Assembly (NCBI GenBank): GCA_903899985.1
Contig: CAIULL010000174.1
Span: forward strand, 24,703 to 88,702
Length of the DNA stretch: 64,000 nucleotides
DNA from: an uncultured Schlesneria sp.
Lineage (GTDB): Bacteria > Planctomycetota > Planctomycetia > Planctomycetales > Planctomycetaceae
Direction: 5' to 3'
Numbering within the stretch: position 1 is the stretch's first letter; each line of letters opens with the position of its first letter. A program made the position numbers and the translations under genes. This document shows positions 55,259 to 64,000 of the stretch, piece by piece. The notes below the pieces were generated by a model. It saw only the letters and a program-made list of their open reading frames with translations. It did not search any database and was not told the DNA's origin.

Positions 55259-56139
55259 CGTTGCCGCTCCCGAGCTCGAAAGAACTTCTGCAAGCTCTGG
55301 GCATAGGGCTGATCGGTTCGGATCGCAAGTCGATCGACGTTGGCTCGTCGCAACCTCTCCGTCAGTTTCCGCTCACGCTCGTAGGCGACCTTGGCAAACA
55401 GCGCCCGTACACGAGGGTGTCGAGTATCCAGTTCGAGCAGTTCGTCCGTTTCCGCATCACGTAGCGTCAGAAACCCGACATCGGGTAATGTCGCTTCACG
55501 TGGATCGCCCAACGTGACTGCAACACAGTCATGTCGACGGTTGGCAATTGCCAACGCACGAGAACAATCCGGTCCCAGAAAATCGCTCATCAAGAACAAA
55601 ACGCATTTCCGACGTTGCACGTGACCAAGGTATTCCAGCGCCTTCGTGATGTCCGTCTGAGCTTTGACAGGTTCTGTGGCCAGCAATTCGCGGATCAACC
55701 GCAGTACGTTGGCGCGACCTTTTCGCGGTGGAATGTATTTGATGACATCGTCCGCGAAGAACAACAGCCCGACCTTGTCGTTGTTTTTGAGCGCTGTGAA
55801 CATCAACACGGCAGCAACCTCGATCGCCGTCTCCATTTTACTTAATCGCTGCGAGCCGAACGCACCGGAAGCCGACACATCGACAACCAGCAGTACTGTC
55901 ATCTCCCGTTCTTCGCTGAATGTTTTAACGTAGGGGTTTCCAGTTCGCGCCGTCACGTTCCAGTCAATTGATCGAATTTCGTCCCCCGGGACGTACTCCC
56001 TCACGGCGTGGAATTCCATTCCTCGCCCCTGAAATGCGCTGAGATATTCACCTGCCAGAAGATCATTGACCTGACGTTTGGCAACGATCTGAATCCGGCG
56101 AACATCCTTTAAGACTTCTTCAAGATTTCGTGCGGACAT
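55255..56139 (-). CDS. DUF58 family protein (VWA-like)
   Basis: 294 residues, cytosolic. The family signature GRGMEFHAVREYVPGDEIRS followed by IDWNVTARTG is intact, and the VWA-like metal site reads DVSASG. DUF58 proteins are constant partners of MoxR ATPases and are thought to link the ATPase to the membrane VWA proteins. ATG at 56139 is used; a TTG five codons upstream is less likely. The next gene overlaps its stop by four bases. Confidence 0.93.
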   Translation of the reverse strand: MSARNLEEVLKDVRRIQIVAKRQVNDLLAGEYLSAFQGRGMEFHAVREYVPGDEIRSIDWNVTARTGNPYVKTFSEEREMTVLLVVDVSASGAFGSQRLSKMETAIEVAAVLMFTALKNNDKVGLLFFADDVIKYIPPRKGRANVLRLIRELLATEPVKAQTDITKALEYLGHVQRRKCVLFLMSDFLGPDCSRALAIANRRHDCVAVTLGDPREATLPDVGFLTLRDAETDELLELDTRHPRVRALFAKVAYERERKLTERLRRANVDRLAIRTDQPYAQSLQKFFRARERQR

Positions 56140-56207
56140 CGAAAATCCATGCAATCCTGGTCCAAGAGTTCAACATTCCCAAAGCTGGTACATCCACAGG
56201 TATCGGT

Positions 56208-57197
56208 CTACGGAACGGGAACCGACTCCAGAACTTTGCGAACAACATCGTCAGAGGTCATTTGCTCGGCCTCGGCCTCGTACGTCAAAATCACACGATG
56301 TCGCATGACATCAAGTGCGATATCTTTCACATCCTGCGGTGTCACGTAACCGCGACCCGCGAGAAATGCATTTGCTCGAGCGGCAAGGCAGAGATTGATC
56401 GAAGCACGGGGCGAAGCACCGTATTCGATCAGCGGCTTCAATTCTTTCAGGCGAAACTCTTCCGGTCTCCGCGTTGCCGTGACCACGTCAAGCACATAGT
56501 CCTTGACTTTATCGTCCATATACAGGGTTGAGACCGTCTGTTTGATTTCGATCAACTGTTGCGGCTCAAGCACTGGTTGTACTTCACGTCGAATATCGTC
56601 GAGAACCGAATCAACGACTTTCCGCTCGTCCGATTTCGACGGATAGTCAACGATGATTTTCAGCATGAACCGATCGACTTGTGCCTCAGGTAACGGGTAG
56701 GTCCCTTCCTGTTCGATCGGGTTTTGCGTCGCCAGCACCAGGAACGGTTCTTCCAGCGGATAGGTTTCGTCGCCGATCGTGACCTGATGCTCCTGCATCG
56801 CTTCCAGCAATGCTGACTGCACTTTGGAGGGAGCACGGTTGATTTCATCCGCCAGAATCAAATTGGCGAAAATCGGACCTTTTCGCGTTCCGAAAGAACC
56901 TTCACGCGGATTATAAATCATCGTGCCGATCAGGTCAGCAGGGAGCAAATCTGGCGTAAACTGGATGCGATTGAACTTGCATCGCAAGGCATTTGCCAGT
57001 CCCTTGATCGCCGTCGTCTTGGCCAGCCCGGGCAGGCCTTCCAGCAGAACATGTCCACCGGTGATCATCGCGATCAATAGTCGCGACAGCATCAAATCCT
57101 GTCCAACAAGTACTTTACGAACTTCTGATCTGACGCGCTCTAACTGATCCGAATGCTTGAGGACCTGTTCCTTAATCCTTTGAATATCAACGCTCAT
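56208..57197 (-). CDS. moxR: MoxR-family AAA+ ATPase
   Basis: 329 residues. Walker A is EGLPGLAKTT, Walker B ILADEINRAP, followed by SALLEAMQEHQVTIG, LATQNPIEQEGTYPLPEAQ with Arg-finger region DRFMLK, and the C-terminal lid SPRASINLCLAARANAFLAGR. MoxR ATPases act as chaperones for metal or cofactor insertion with VWA partners. First gene of the Bat series moxR-DUF58-DUF4381-batA. ATG at 57197 is chosen; AAGGAG lies 12 bases upstream, slightly far. Confidence 0.95.
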   Translation of the reverse strand: MSVDIQRIKEQVLKHSDQLERVRSEVRKVLVGQDLMLSRLLIAMITGGHVLLEGLPGLAKTTAIKGLANALRCKFNRIQFTPDLLPADLIGTMIYNPREGSFGTRKGPIFANLILADEINRAPSKVQSALLEAMQEHQVTIGDETYPLEEPFLVLATQNPIEQEGTYPLPEAQVDRFMLKIIVDYPSKSDERKVVDSVLDDIRREVQPVLEPQQLIEIKQTVSTLYMDDKVKDYVLDVVTATRRPEEFRLKELKPLIEYGASPRASINLCLAARANAFLAGRGYVTPQDVKDIALDVMRHRVILTYEAEAEQMTSDDVVRKVLESVPVP

Positions 57198-57234
57198 TGT
57201 CTGAAAACGCTCCTTTAAGACTTCAGTCGGCAAA

Positions 57235-59682
57235 TCAATGTTGAAACAGAAATTCCTTCGACGTCAGGACACTCCAGTAGAGGTCTTCGATGGCGGCTCG
57301 TCTGTCATCACCGGTCGCCTCGTCAAGGACTGCCGAAAGCTGTTTCCGCTCGGTTTCATTCGGATACCGGGTGATAGCAGATAAGTATACGATGTCGATC
57401 AAGTCATTGTTGGGAGTGTTTGTTTCGAGAAACTTGGCCACACGGCCATCCTTGGATTCAAGTTTTTCCTGGATCGTCTTGCCGTTAAGAAGATGTAACA
57501 CCTGTGTCATGCTCGGCTCATCCGATCGCTCGCAGGTGCAGGTCAAAACCCGTTCCGGACGCCCAAACGTATCGAGGAAATATGATGCCACGTTCGCATC
57601 TGGCAGTTGCATCGCTCGCGTCCCCGCCGGCTGATCCTTGAAGACGGTTGGAACCCCGGTGACCTGCGAAATGGCATCAAGCATGACTTCCGCTTTCAGC
57701 CGTCGAGGCTGGCTATGCGCATGAAATCGCTGGTCAGCTTCATTCTCTTTCAGAATGGCATGAGAACGCTGATAGGTTTCCGATTGCAGAATGGTTCGCA
57801 TCAGGCTCTTCAGGTCGTAATTATTGTGGACGAGTTCCTGAGCGAGACGTGCAAACAGTTTTTCGTTGCTGGCGGGATTCGTCAGGCGAATGTCATCGAC
57901 CGCGTCGACAAGGCCGCGACCCATGAAGTTTGCCCAGATCCGGTTCACAATCGCCTTGGCAAAGTAAGGGTTGTCTGGCGATGTCAGCCAGTTGGCAAGA
58001 TGCGCGCGTCGATCACCTGGTTCATCAAACGGAATGGAGCGGCCATCCAGAGGCTTCGGCAACTGTGGTCGTGACGTACGCGGTTGTAATACCTCGCCCT
58101 GATCGGCGAGAAAAATCGTCCGGTTACCGTCGCCACTACGAAAGTCGCCACCCCAGCCTTTACCTCGGACACGAGCGAAAAGGCTGACCATGCCGTAGTA
58201 GTCGTCGTTCGTCCATTTTTCGTTGGGGTGATCGTGACAATGAGCACACTGGATCGACATCCCCAGAAAGGCCATCGCCGTTGTCTCAACCATGTCCTGC
58301 GGGTCCTGGTGCAACGAGTAAAAGTTCGCTGCACCATTCTCGAACGTACTCCCTTTCGCCATGACCACGCCGCGAGCAAACTCGTCCCACGGCACATTAT
58401 TCGCCACGCGATCGCGAATCCATTTGTAGTACGCTTTAATGGCCTCTGGTCGCAGACGGCTTCCCGTCAAAAGCAGCACGTCCGACCATTGATATGCCCA
58501 ATAGTCGACAAACTCTGGACGAGAAAGCAGCTGCTCGATCAGCGTTTCTCGCTTCGATTCGCTGGTATCCGACAGAAACGACTTCACTTCATCAACAGTC
58601 GGCAACACGCCAATCGTGTCCAGATAAACCCGACGCAGGAACTCGCTGTCGCTGGATTTTGGTGATGGAGGCATATTCAGTGACGAAAGTTTTTCGATCA
58701 CGAGATCATCGATGAAATTCGCTCGGTGTGACTGACTGAACGCTTCAGGCGGAACGGCATTCAGATAAGGAACAGTGATCGTCGCCGTTGTGTTCTGAGC
58801 GAGATACCACGCGACGATTGCCCCTTCGCCACTTCCGGTCACTTTGACCAGCCCCTGGTCATCCACCGAACAGACTGAATGATTCGTCGAGGTGTATTTG
58901 GCCCAGCGAGTGACATCTTCGGTATGACCATCGCTGAAATGAGCGATGACAATCATCGGTTGTTCGGTGCCAGCCTTTAATCGTGACGCTTCGGGAAGGA
59001 TCACCAGCCGCTGAATTCGGGGATCGGAATCAGACGGAGCCTTGATCCCTTGCGCAATCCATTCAGCAATCACCCGGTACTCGCGTGAATCATCCGTAAA
59101 CCGCAGCCCCCCTTTGTGCGGAATGGCCTGGGTTGGCTTCGTCAGTACCAGACTGCGACCCGGATCACTGGGGACGACACGACGGCCGCGAGCCTGATGC
59201 GTCAATGAAAAGAAATCGTGCTCAGGATCGTAACCCCGCAGCGACAGTTTGAATCCGTTTTTTCCCGCCGCTGCACCGTGACAGGCACCGCTGTTACAAC
59301 CTGTTTTTGACAAAACCGACTGGACGTGATTACGAAAACTCCATTGGTGCAATTCACCAAACTGCTCCACCACCACACGGGTCGATGCCGTCTGGCCGTT
59401 GGCCGTCACCGAAATGGTTGTCGTGCCGTTTCCGACAGGGACGACTTGACCATCGACAACCTTCGCCACCCGTTCGTCGCCGGATGTCCATACCGAGCCT
59501 GACCGTATCGACTGTGTCGCGAGAGGGCCATCCGCCATTTCTGCCAACACCGTTTGTCGTGCTTCAGGTCCCGTCAGCCGGATCTCGCCTGGCAGAATGG
59601 TCAGACTTTCAGCGGCAGCCAACGGAAGGCTGTTGGCCAGTGAGATCACCAGGAAAATGAGACTCTTTCGATGAAGATTCAT
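57235..59682 (-). CDS. Ig-like/cytochrome-like/DUF1549/DUF1553 exported protein
   Basis: 815 residues. After a signal peptide comes an Ig-like Big_2-type domain (about 25-110; KVVDGQVVPVGNGTTTISVT), then a heme-like motif CNSGACH (residues about 129-135, a CX4CH spacing) within GCNSGACHGAAAGKNGFK. A second Ig-like repeat follows (AKYTSTNHSVCSVDDQG), DUF1549 (RRVYLDTIGVLPTVDEVKSFL) with CAHCH, and DUF1553 (LANWLTSPDNPYFAKAIVNR). It begins on ATG 59682 with GGAACG upstream. It lies 38 bases upstream of the moxR start on the same strand, close enough for co-transcription, though its family normally has other partners. Confidence 0.9.
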   Translation of the reverse strand: MNLHRKSLIFLVISLANSLPLAAAESLTILPGEIRLTGPEARQTVLAEMADGPLATQSIRSGSVWTSGDERVAKVVDGQVVPVGNGTTTISVTANGQTASTRVVVEQFGELHQWSFRNHVQSVLSKTGCNSGACHGAAAGKNGFKLSLRGYDPEHDFFSLTHQARGRRVVPSDPGRSLVLTKPTQAIPHKGGLRFTDDSREYRVIAEWIAQGIKAPSDSDPRIQRLVILPEASRLKAGTEQPMIVIAHFSDGHTEDVTRWAKYTSTNHSVCSVDDQGLVKVTGSGEGAIVAWYLAQNTTATITVPYLNAVPPEAFSQSHRANFIDDLVIEKLSSLNMPPSPKSSDSEFLRRVYLDTIGVLPTVDEVKSFLSDTSESKRETLIEQLLSRPEFVDYWAYQWSDVLLLTGSRLRPEAIKAYYKWIRDRVANNVPWDEFARGVVMAKGSTFENGAANFYSLHQDPQDMVETTAMAFLGMSIQCAHCHDHPNEKWTNDDYYGMVSLFARVRGKGWGGDFRSGDGNRTIFLADQGEVLQPRTSRPQLPKPLDGRSIPFDEPGDRRAHLANWLTSPDNPYFAKAIVNRIWANFMGRGLVDAVDDIRLTNPASNEKLFARLAQELVHNNYDLKSLMRTILQSETYQRSHAILKENEADQRFHAHSQPRRLKAEVMLDAISQVTGVPTVFKDQPAGTRAMQLPDANVASYFLDTFGRPERVLTCTCERSDEPSMTQVLHLLNGKTIQEKLESKDGRVAKFLETNTPNNDLIDIVYLSAITRYPNETERKQLSAVLDEATGDDRRAAIEDLYWSVLTSKEFLFQH

Positions 59683-59849
59683 TTGCCGTTCCATTCAGGA
59701 CGAAATTACAGTTGGACTTCGGGTTTCAAGAGCGAACTTTATCGCGATGTTCGACCATGTGACGGAATCGACCACCCTTGACGCAACGATTATGAAAAAA
59801 ACTCGTTGAATCCAACAACTGTTCGCAACCGGTGGATTCGACAATCAGT

Positions 59850-62800
59850 TCATTGCTGCAGCGGAATCGTGCCGTCCAGATAGCGCCAGTTCTTCAAGAA
59901 GGAAATTAAATCGGCCATCTGTTCAACGGAAATATTCTTCTCGAATCCGACCGGCATCAGGGACAGACCGTTGGTTTTCAACTCATCGACATCCGATCGC
60001 AGGATCGTTTCTTCCTTCCCTTCGGGCAATCGCATTGTAATGGAAACGGCGGTTTCTGATTTGATCAGGCCCGTGTACGGCTTCCCCTGTTTTGTGATCA
60101 AGGTGTATCCAAAGTAGTTCGCATCAACAGCGCGGTTCGGATCAAGAATATTCATTAACAGATACGCGGGAAGCTTGTCTCGCGTGTCACCGATGTCAGG
60201 TCCGACATTGACTCCCACATTCGCAACGCGATGGCAGGTCACGCAGTTCTTCTCAAACACCGCACGGCCTTTTGCCGCGTCACCTTTTTGCTCCAGGGCG
60301 GCTTGATAGCTGGCCAGGACGGCAACGCGGTCAGGTGCTGCGGCCGAGGTGAAAAGTTTCTCAGCCCGAGCGCTCAGTTCCTTGTTGCGATGTTTGGTCA
60401 GACGAACCTGTCGAGTGGGGTCAATCTCCGAGACCTTGATGCTCCCCTTTTCCAGCGAATCCAACAGCAAGGCGGTACGACTTTCCTGTCCCAGCATCAA
60501 ATCGAGCATGGCCCGGCGCAACTGAGGGGTCTGGGCATCGTAAGCGGCCATCACTTTCGGGCCGACGGACGGATCATTAACCCGCCCCAGGGCTTCGATC
60601 GCGGCCAGCCTGATCGGGATTTCACTTCCCGCCATAGCCAGCTCCAGCAGCGAATTGCTCGTTTCCGCCCCTTCGCCGAGTGGAAGTGTCCGTATTGCTG
60701 CCAGCCGTTGCTGAAGAACTGCTTTCGGTGCTGACGCAATTGCCTGAAGGTTTTTTATTAAAAGTTGTAATTGGTCCCGCTCGCTGTCGCTCAATTCATT
60801 TCGGAACAGCGAGAAGCTCAGGCCGCGACGTTCGGCGCCTCGTCCGAGACCACGCACACCTGCCGCCACAATCCCAATTGATGTTTCATCAGAATACTCT
60901 TTCTGGAATTTGAAAAGCTTTTCTAAAATGACGTTGGCCGTTTTGGGTTCAAGCTGCGACCCGGCAACTTCGCACAATTGTTCGATTAATTCAGCACCAC
61001 CTGCCGGCGGCGTCTTTAATGTCGCCCAGTGTTCAAGCAGGTCAACAATCAAAGCATGCGGCGGGTCGGCCTTCATCGTTCCGACTGCGACACGCAACCA
61101 CGGGTCTTCAACTCCTCGATCCAGCAATCGAACCAGCGCCTTCCGTTCTGTCACGGCATCTGGACTTCTTCCACTCAGATCCAGAGCCATACGGAACCGG
61201 ACGCGGTCATCAGTTTCATCGGCGGCCAGCTGAGCCACGTCGTCGGGCAGCAGCTCGTCCAGGTTATCTCCGATGGACGAGACAACTTGTTCCCGAACGC
61301 GCGCGTCCCGGTTATCGGTCTCGGACCAGGCCAGGACTGCAGGGGTCAGACGTGGGTCCAGCGTTCTGATCAGCCAGAGGACGGGAAGCCGACTGCGCGT
61401 CAATCGATTCTGCTTCCAGTTGATCTTCAATGCGTCAAGGACCTCGTCTCGGTCTCGTTCCAGTAATAACCGGACGGCCGTCTCACGATGCCAGGCATTT
61501 CCATGATCAAGTAAACGAATGAGGTGCGGAATCGACAGTTTGTCCAGGGGATGGTCAGGGCGTTCTTGAGGCATGACCGATTCGTCGGACTTGATCCGCC
61601 AGATCCGGCCTCGATCACTGCCGTCATTCAAATCCTTGCGCGTCTTCAGTTCTGTCGGCATCCAATCGGGGTGCTCGATCACCGCCCGGTACATATCGAC
61701 GATGTACAGGGCACCGTCAGGCCCGTTCGCAAGATTCACCGGTCGGAACCATGTATCACGACTCGCAAGAAACTCTTGCGTTCCATCAGACGGATGGCTG
61801 AGAAACGTGGCCCCGTTAGCAACAAGCGTTTCCCGGTGGACCAGATTGGCTGTCGGATCGCAAGTAAAAGCATTCCCCTTGTTTTCCGGTGGCAGCCCAT
61901 CACCTCGATAAATCGTCACGCCACAAGCGGCGGTAAACTGATTCGCGTGCAATGTCGAGGTCGTCCAGGCCGCACTGATGGGGTAAAGCTTTGACTGCTC
62001 ACCCGAAGCGGCGACATCCTGGATCGTCGATTTCACAGCAAAAAAAGGATTCCGCTTGGTGTAATAATCTTCCAGCACGACATGCTGCACGGGATTACGG
62101 TTCGAACAGATGAACCGATTTCCATAGTCGTCAAAGCAAAGTCCAAACTGACCGTGTCCTGAGACGGCGCCGTATTCCCCCGTCAGCGGGTTAAAGCGAA
62201 AGTCGAATCCCGCCAGCGGCAAAGGAAGCGCCTTGTCGCGCCATTCCGCTTTGGATGCGACAATGGTTCCACCCCTGAGGCCGTTGGCGACATAGATGAA
62301 ACCATCTGGACCGAACGTCGGATGATTGGCTCGAAGCTGAGAATTCTCCTGGCTGAACCCCTGAAACCACGTTTCCCGGAATTCGGCTTTCCCATCCCCG
62401 TCACGGTCGGCGAAGAAAGTGATCTCACCAGCCAGTGTCACGATGATCCCGTCTTTCCACGGCAAGACCCCCGTGGCAAACAATAACTCGTCAACAAAGA
62501 CCGTGGCTGTTTCGTAACGGCCGTCATGGTTGTGATCGAACAATCGCTTGATTCGCGATTTCGGTTTTTCCTGACTGCCAGGTTTGGGGCCGTAAGGATA
62601 ATCCCGCATTTCGACGACCCACATCGAACCATCTGCTCCGAATGCAATGGCCACGGGATCGATCACTTCAGGCTCGCTCGCGACGAGCTCAACTTTCAAT
62701 TCGGACGATGCGAGCACGAACGATTTCAGAGCATCGTCGGTGGAGAGCGGACTTTTCACGGCAGGGGGATCTGCCGCGTCCAGAATTTCTGACCCGGAAA

Positions 62801-62927
62801 TCAAAACGAGAATTGCTGCGAACGTCGCCTGCATGCCAACAGAAGTTACCAAACACTGACGGCAGAACATCAGTCTGATCAACGTCAAAGGCCAGTTCTT
62901 AAACAGAACTTTTCGTTCGCAGCGCAT
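59850..62927 (-). CDS. Membrane-bound-dehydrogenase-type/HEAT/cytochrome c giant protein
   Basis: Up to 1025 residues. A signal or anchor segment is followed by a beta-propeller-like PVC-type domain (PVAIAFGADGSMWVVEMRDY, LFDHNHDGRYETATVF, FFADRDGDGKAEFRETW with Asp-rich Ca-type loops). HEAT-like helical repeats fill residues about 480-860, and a C-terminal c-type cytochrome domain has CVTCH at residue 895 with MPVGFEKNIS providing a likely Met ligand. Such proteins are numerous in planctomycetes and presumed to oxidise sugars in the periplasm. The start is uncertain: ATGs at 62927, 62870 and 62834 are all possible; the last would give the shortest signal peptide. Confidence 0.88.
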   Translation of the reverse strand: MRCERKVLFKNWPLTLIRLMFCRQCLVTSVGMQATFAAILVLISGSEILDAADPPAVKSPLSTDDALKSFVLASSELKVELVASEPEVIDPVAIAFGADGSMWVVEMRDYPYGPKPGSQEKPKSRIKRLFDHNHDGRYETATVFVDELLFATGVLPWKDGIIVTLAGEITFFADRDGDGKAEFRETWFQGFSQENSQLRANHPTFGPDGFIYVANGLRGGTIVASKAEWRDKALPLPLAGFDFRFNPLTGEYGAVSGHGQFGLCFDDYGNRFICSNRNPVQHVVLEDYYTKRNPFFAVKSTIQDVAASGEQSKLYPISAAWTTSTLHANQFTAACGVTIYRGDGLPPENKGNAFTCDPTANLVHRETLVANGATFLSHPSDGTQEFLASRDTWFRPVNLANGPDGALYIVDMYRAVIEHPDWMPTELKTRKDLNDGSDRGRIWRIKSDESVMPQERPDHPLDKLSIPHLIRLLDHGNAWHRETAVRLLLERDRDEVLDALKINWKQNRLTRSRLPVLWLIRTLDPRLTPAVLAWSETDNRDARVREQVVSSIGDNLDELLPDDVAQLAADETDDRVRFRMALDLSGRSPDAVTERKALVRLLDRGVEDPWLRVAVGTMKADPPHALIVDLLEHWATLKTPPAGGAELIEQLCEVAGSQLEPKTANVILEKLFKFQKEYSDETSIGIVAAGVRGLGRGAERRGLSFSLFRNELSDSERDQLQLLIKNLQAIASAPKAVLQQRLAAIRTLPLGEGAETSNSLLELAMAGSEIPIRLAAIEALGRVNDPSVGPKVMAAYDAQTPQLRRAMLDLMLGQESRTALLLDSLEKGSIKVSEIDPTRQVRLTKHRNKELSARAEKLFTSAAAPDRVAVLASYQAALEQKGDAAKGRAVFEKNCVTCHRVANVGVNVGPDIGDTRDKLPAYLLMNILDPNRAVDANYFGYTLITKQGKPYTGLIKSETAVSITMRLPEGKEETILRSDVDELKTNGLSLMPVGFEKNISVEQMADLISFLKNWRYLDGTIPLQQ

Positions 62928-63040
62928 TTCGGCTGAATCTCCGAGTGAAAGTCTTCTTCTGGATCTTTCATATAATAGGCTGAATTCTCGCCCAATCCCA
63001 CCAAGCGAGGCAGAAACAACTTGGCGAAAGCCCGCCGCGA

Positions 63041-63703
63041 CTACTGGGCAGCCTCGTCCTTGACCTGTTTGTCCTTACCGGTGAGCCGCAATTCTTCGCC
63101 CTTCAGCAGCCGGCGGATATTGCTGCGATGCTGCACGACAATCAACAAGGGGACCATCAGTGCGAAGACCCCTTGGCTCCACTTCGCCCCTGAAAATGGG
63201 TTTGGCAGCGAACGGACCAGTTCAAACGTACCAAAGCCGATTGCGGCGAGCATGGAACTGACCGAAACAAACCGCCAGATCGCCAGCGAACTGAAGAACG
63301 TCGCCGCAGCGACCAGCAAACCCCAGGGACTGAGTATCGCCAGGACCCCGAGCGACGTGGCAACCCCTTTTCCGCCGCGAAATCCCAGCCAGCAGGGGAA
63401 CATATGACCGACGATGGTGGAAACTCCGGCCAGCACGGTGGCGTGAGCCAGCCACGGACTTTCTGAACCAAAAAACTGCTGAGGCAGCAAAGCGACCGGC
63501 AATAACCCCTTCAGAGCATCCAGGATCAGGCACAGGATGCCCCACTTCTTACCCAGGACGCGGCCGGCATTGGTTGCTCCAATGTTACCACTGCCGAGTT
63601 GACGAAGATCGACCCCTTTGACCACCTTTCCGATGATAAAGCCAAAGGGAATTGAACCCGCCAGGTAACTGGCAATCGCCAGGAAAATTGCGTTTAACGC
63701 CAT
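63041..63703 (-). CDS. plsY: Acyl-phosphate glycerol-3-phosphate acyltransferase
   Basis: 220 residues with five hydrophobic helices. It transfers acyl groups from acyl-phosphate to glycerol-3-phosphate, the first step of phospholipid synthesis, at the inner membrane. The three PlsY motifs are present: GSIPFGFIIGK with QLGSGNIGATNAGR, GFRGGKGVATSLG and the C-terminal IVVQHRSNIRRLLKGEE. The C-terminus is slightly longer and charged. plsX is not nearby. Confidence 0.96.
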   Translation of the reverse strand: MALNAIFLAIASYLAGSIPFGFIIGKVVKGVDLRQLGSGNIGATNAGRVLGKKWGILCLILDALKGLLPVALLPQQFFGSESPWLAHATVLAGVSTIVGHMFPCWLGFRGGKGVATSLGVLAILSPWGLLVAAATFFSSLAIWRFVSVSSMLAAIGFGTFELVRSLPNPFSGAKWSQGVFALMVPLLIVVQHRSNIRRLLKGEELRLTGKDKQVKDEAAQ

Positions 63704-64000
63704 TCCAACAAAATCCTGTCCAAATTCAAAATAAGACGACTAACGGGAATTGCGAGAGTCTGATTAGCACACGGCAACTTCGCAACGCGAAACGAAAGGC
63801 AATTCCAGCGCAGACCGAAAATTCCTGGCGACACGAAGTCAAATGACAAAAAATGCAAAGCCTTTTGAACAAAAGGAATCGAATGAAAAAGGGAGTCACG
63901 AACCAGGCAGGGCGTATCCCTTCTTCTCAAATCCATGGCCATCAGTGTTATCCGTGGTGAAATTCTTTCTAACTGACACTTTTTAAAAACTTGCGCAACG
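63704..64000. other. Upstream region of plsY with a repeat-like motif
   Basis: 297 bases to the window end with no supported gene. Around 63935-63965 the minus strand reads TTTCACCACGGATAACACTG then ATGGCCATGG, a type of sequence I associate with dispersed intergenic repeats in such genomes (memory only). Confidence 0.35.

Overview
The window reads as chromosome of a planctomycete (class Planctomycetia, near the Planctomycetaceae; inferred from gene content, not from a marker tree). The indicators are PSCyt1/DUF1549/DUF1553 proteins, a DUF1501 protein, a very large membrane-bound-dehydrogenase/HEAT/cytochrome c protein, Tat-signal Gfo/Idh/MocA and DUF1501 proteins, a GT87 membrane protein, a type III polyketide synthase and a Bat aerotolerance locus built from long fusion proteins. 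Coding density is ordinary, most genes are single or in short operons, and no rRNA, tRNA, CRISPR array, prophage or transposase gene was seen.

Layout. 1-3.5 kb: a kinase-like/methyltransferase protein (5' end outside the window) abutting a membrane sulfatase-fold protein. 3.6-13 kb: lepA, DUF1501, an SDR, hemB, an RmlD-type reductase, a glutathione peroxidase and an ALDH7-type aldehyde dehydrogenase. 12.9-16.6 kb, minus strand: gcvPA, gcvH, rpiB and a YrdC/low-molecular-weight phosphatase fusion. 16.9-20.4 kb: murC-murB-ddl, without the ftsQAZ genes that follow in classical dcw clusters; an FtsW/RodA-type gene lies alone at 41.4 kb. 20.5-30.1 kb: GT87 protein with a nonsense-broken small gene attached, two envelope proteins, argG, a Nif3-like protein, an ExeA-type ATPase with a one-helix membrane partner, and a type III PKS with a small membrane protein. 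30.5-46.4 kb: a PSCyt1/DUF1553 protein, secreted and lipid-anchored unknowns, proS, nadA, ftsW, a leucine-rich-repeat protein, a Tat-exported oxidoreductase and a serine hydrolase.

46.6-57.2 kb (minus strand) is the most organised region: moxR - DUF58 - DUF4381-like - batA - [GxxExxY gene between repeats] - batB/batC fusion - batD/batE fusion. Three of these proteins carry DxSxS VWA metal sites. The MoxR ATPase and membrane-anchored VWA/TPR/SH3 proteins probably form one envelope complex. The series is interrupted after batA by a small GxxExxY gene bracketed by four copies of a short repeat in alternating orientation. 57.2-63.7 kb: an Ig-like/CX4CH/DUF1549/DUF1553 protein, the large cytochrome-containing protein and plsY.

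The points most worth follow-up are the GxxExxY repeat cassette splitting the Bat locus; the two adjacent Bat fusions, each with a signal-peptide-like segment at the joint and one with an intact internal ribosome binding site; the degenerate YrdC domain fused to a phosphatase; and the nonsense-interrupted gene coupled to the GT87 gene. All family names come from reading motifs; no database search was run.
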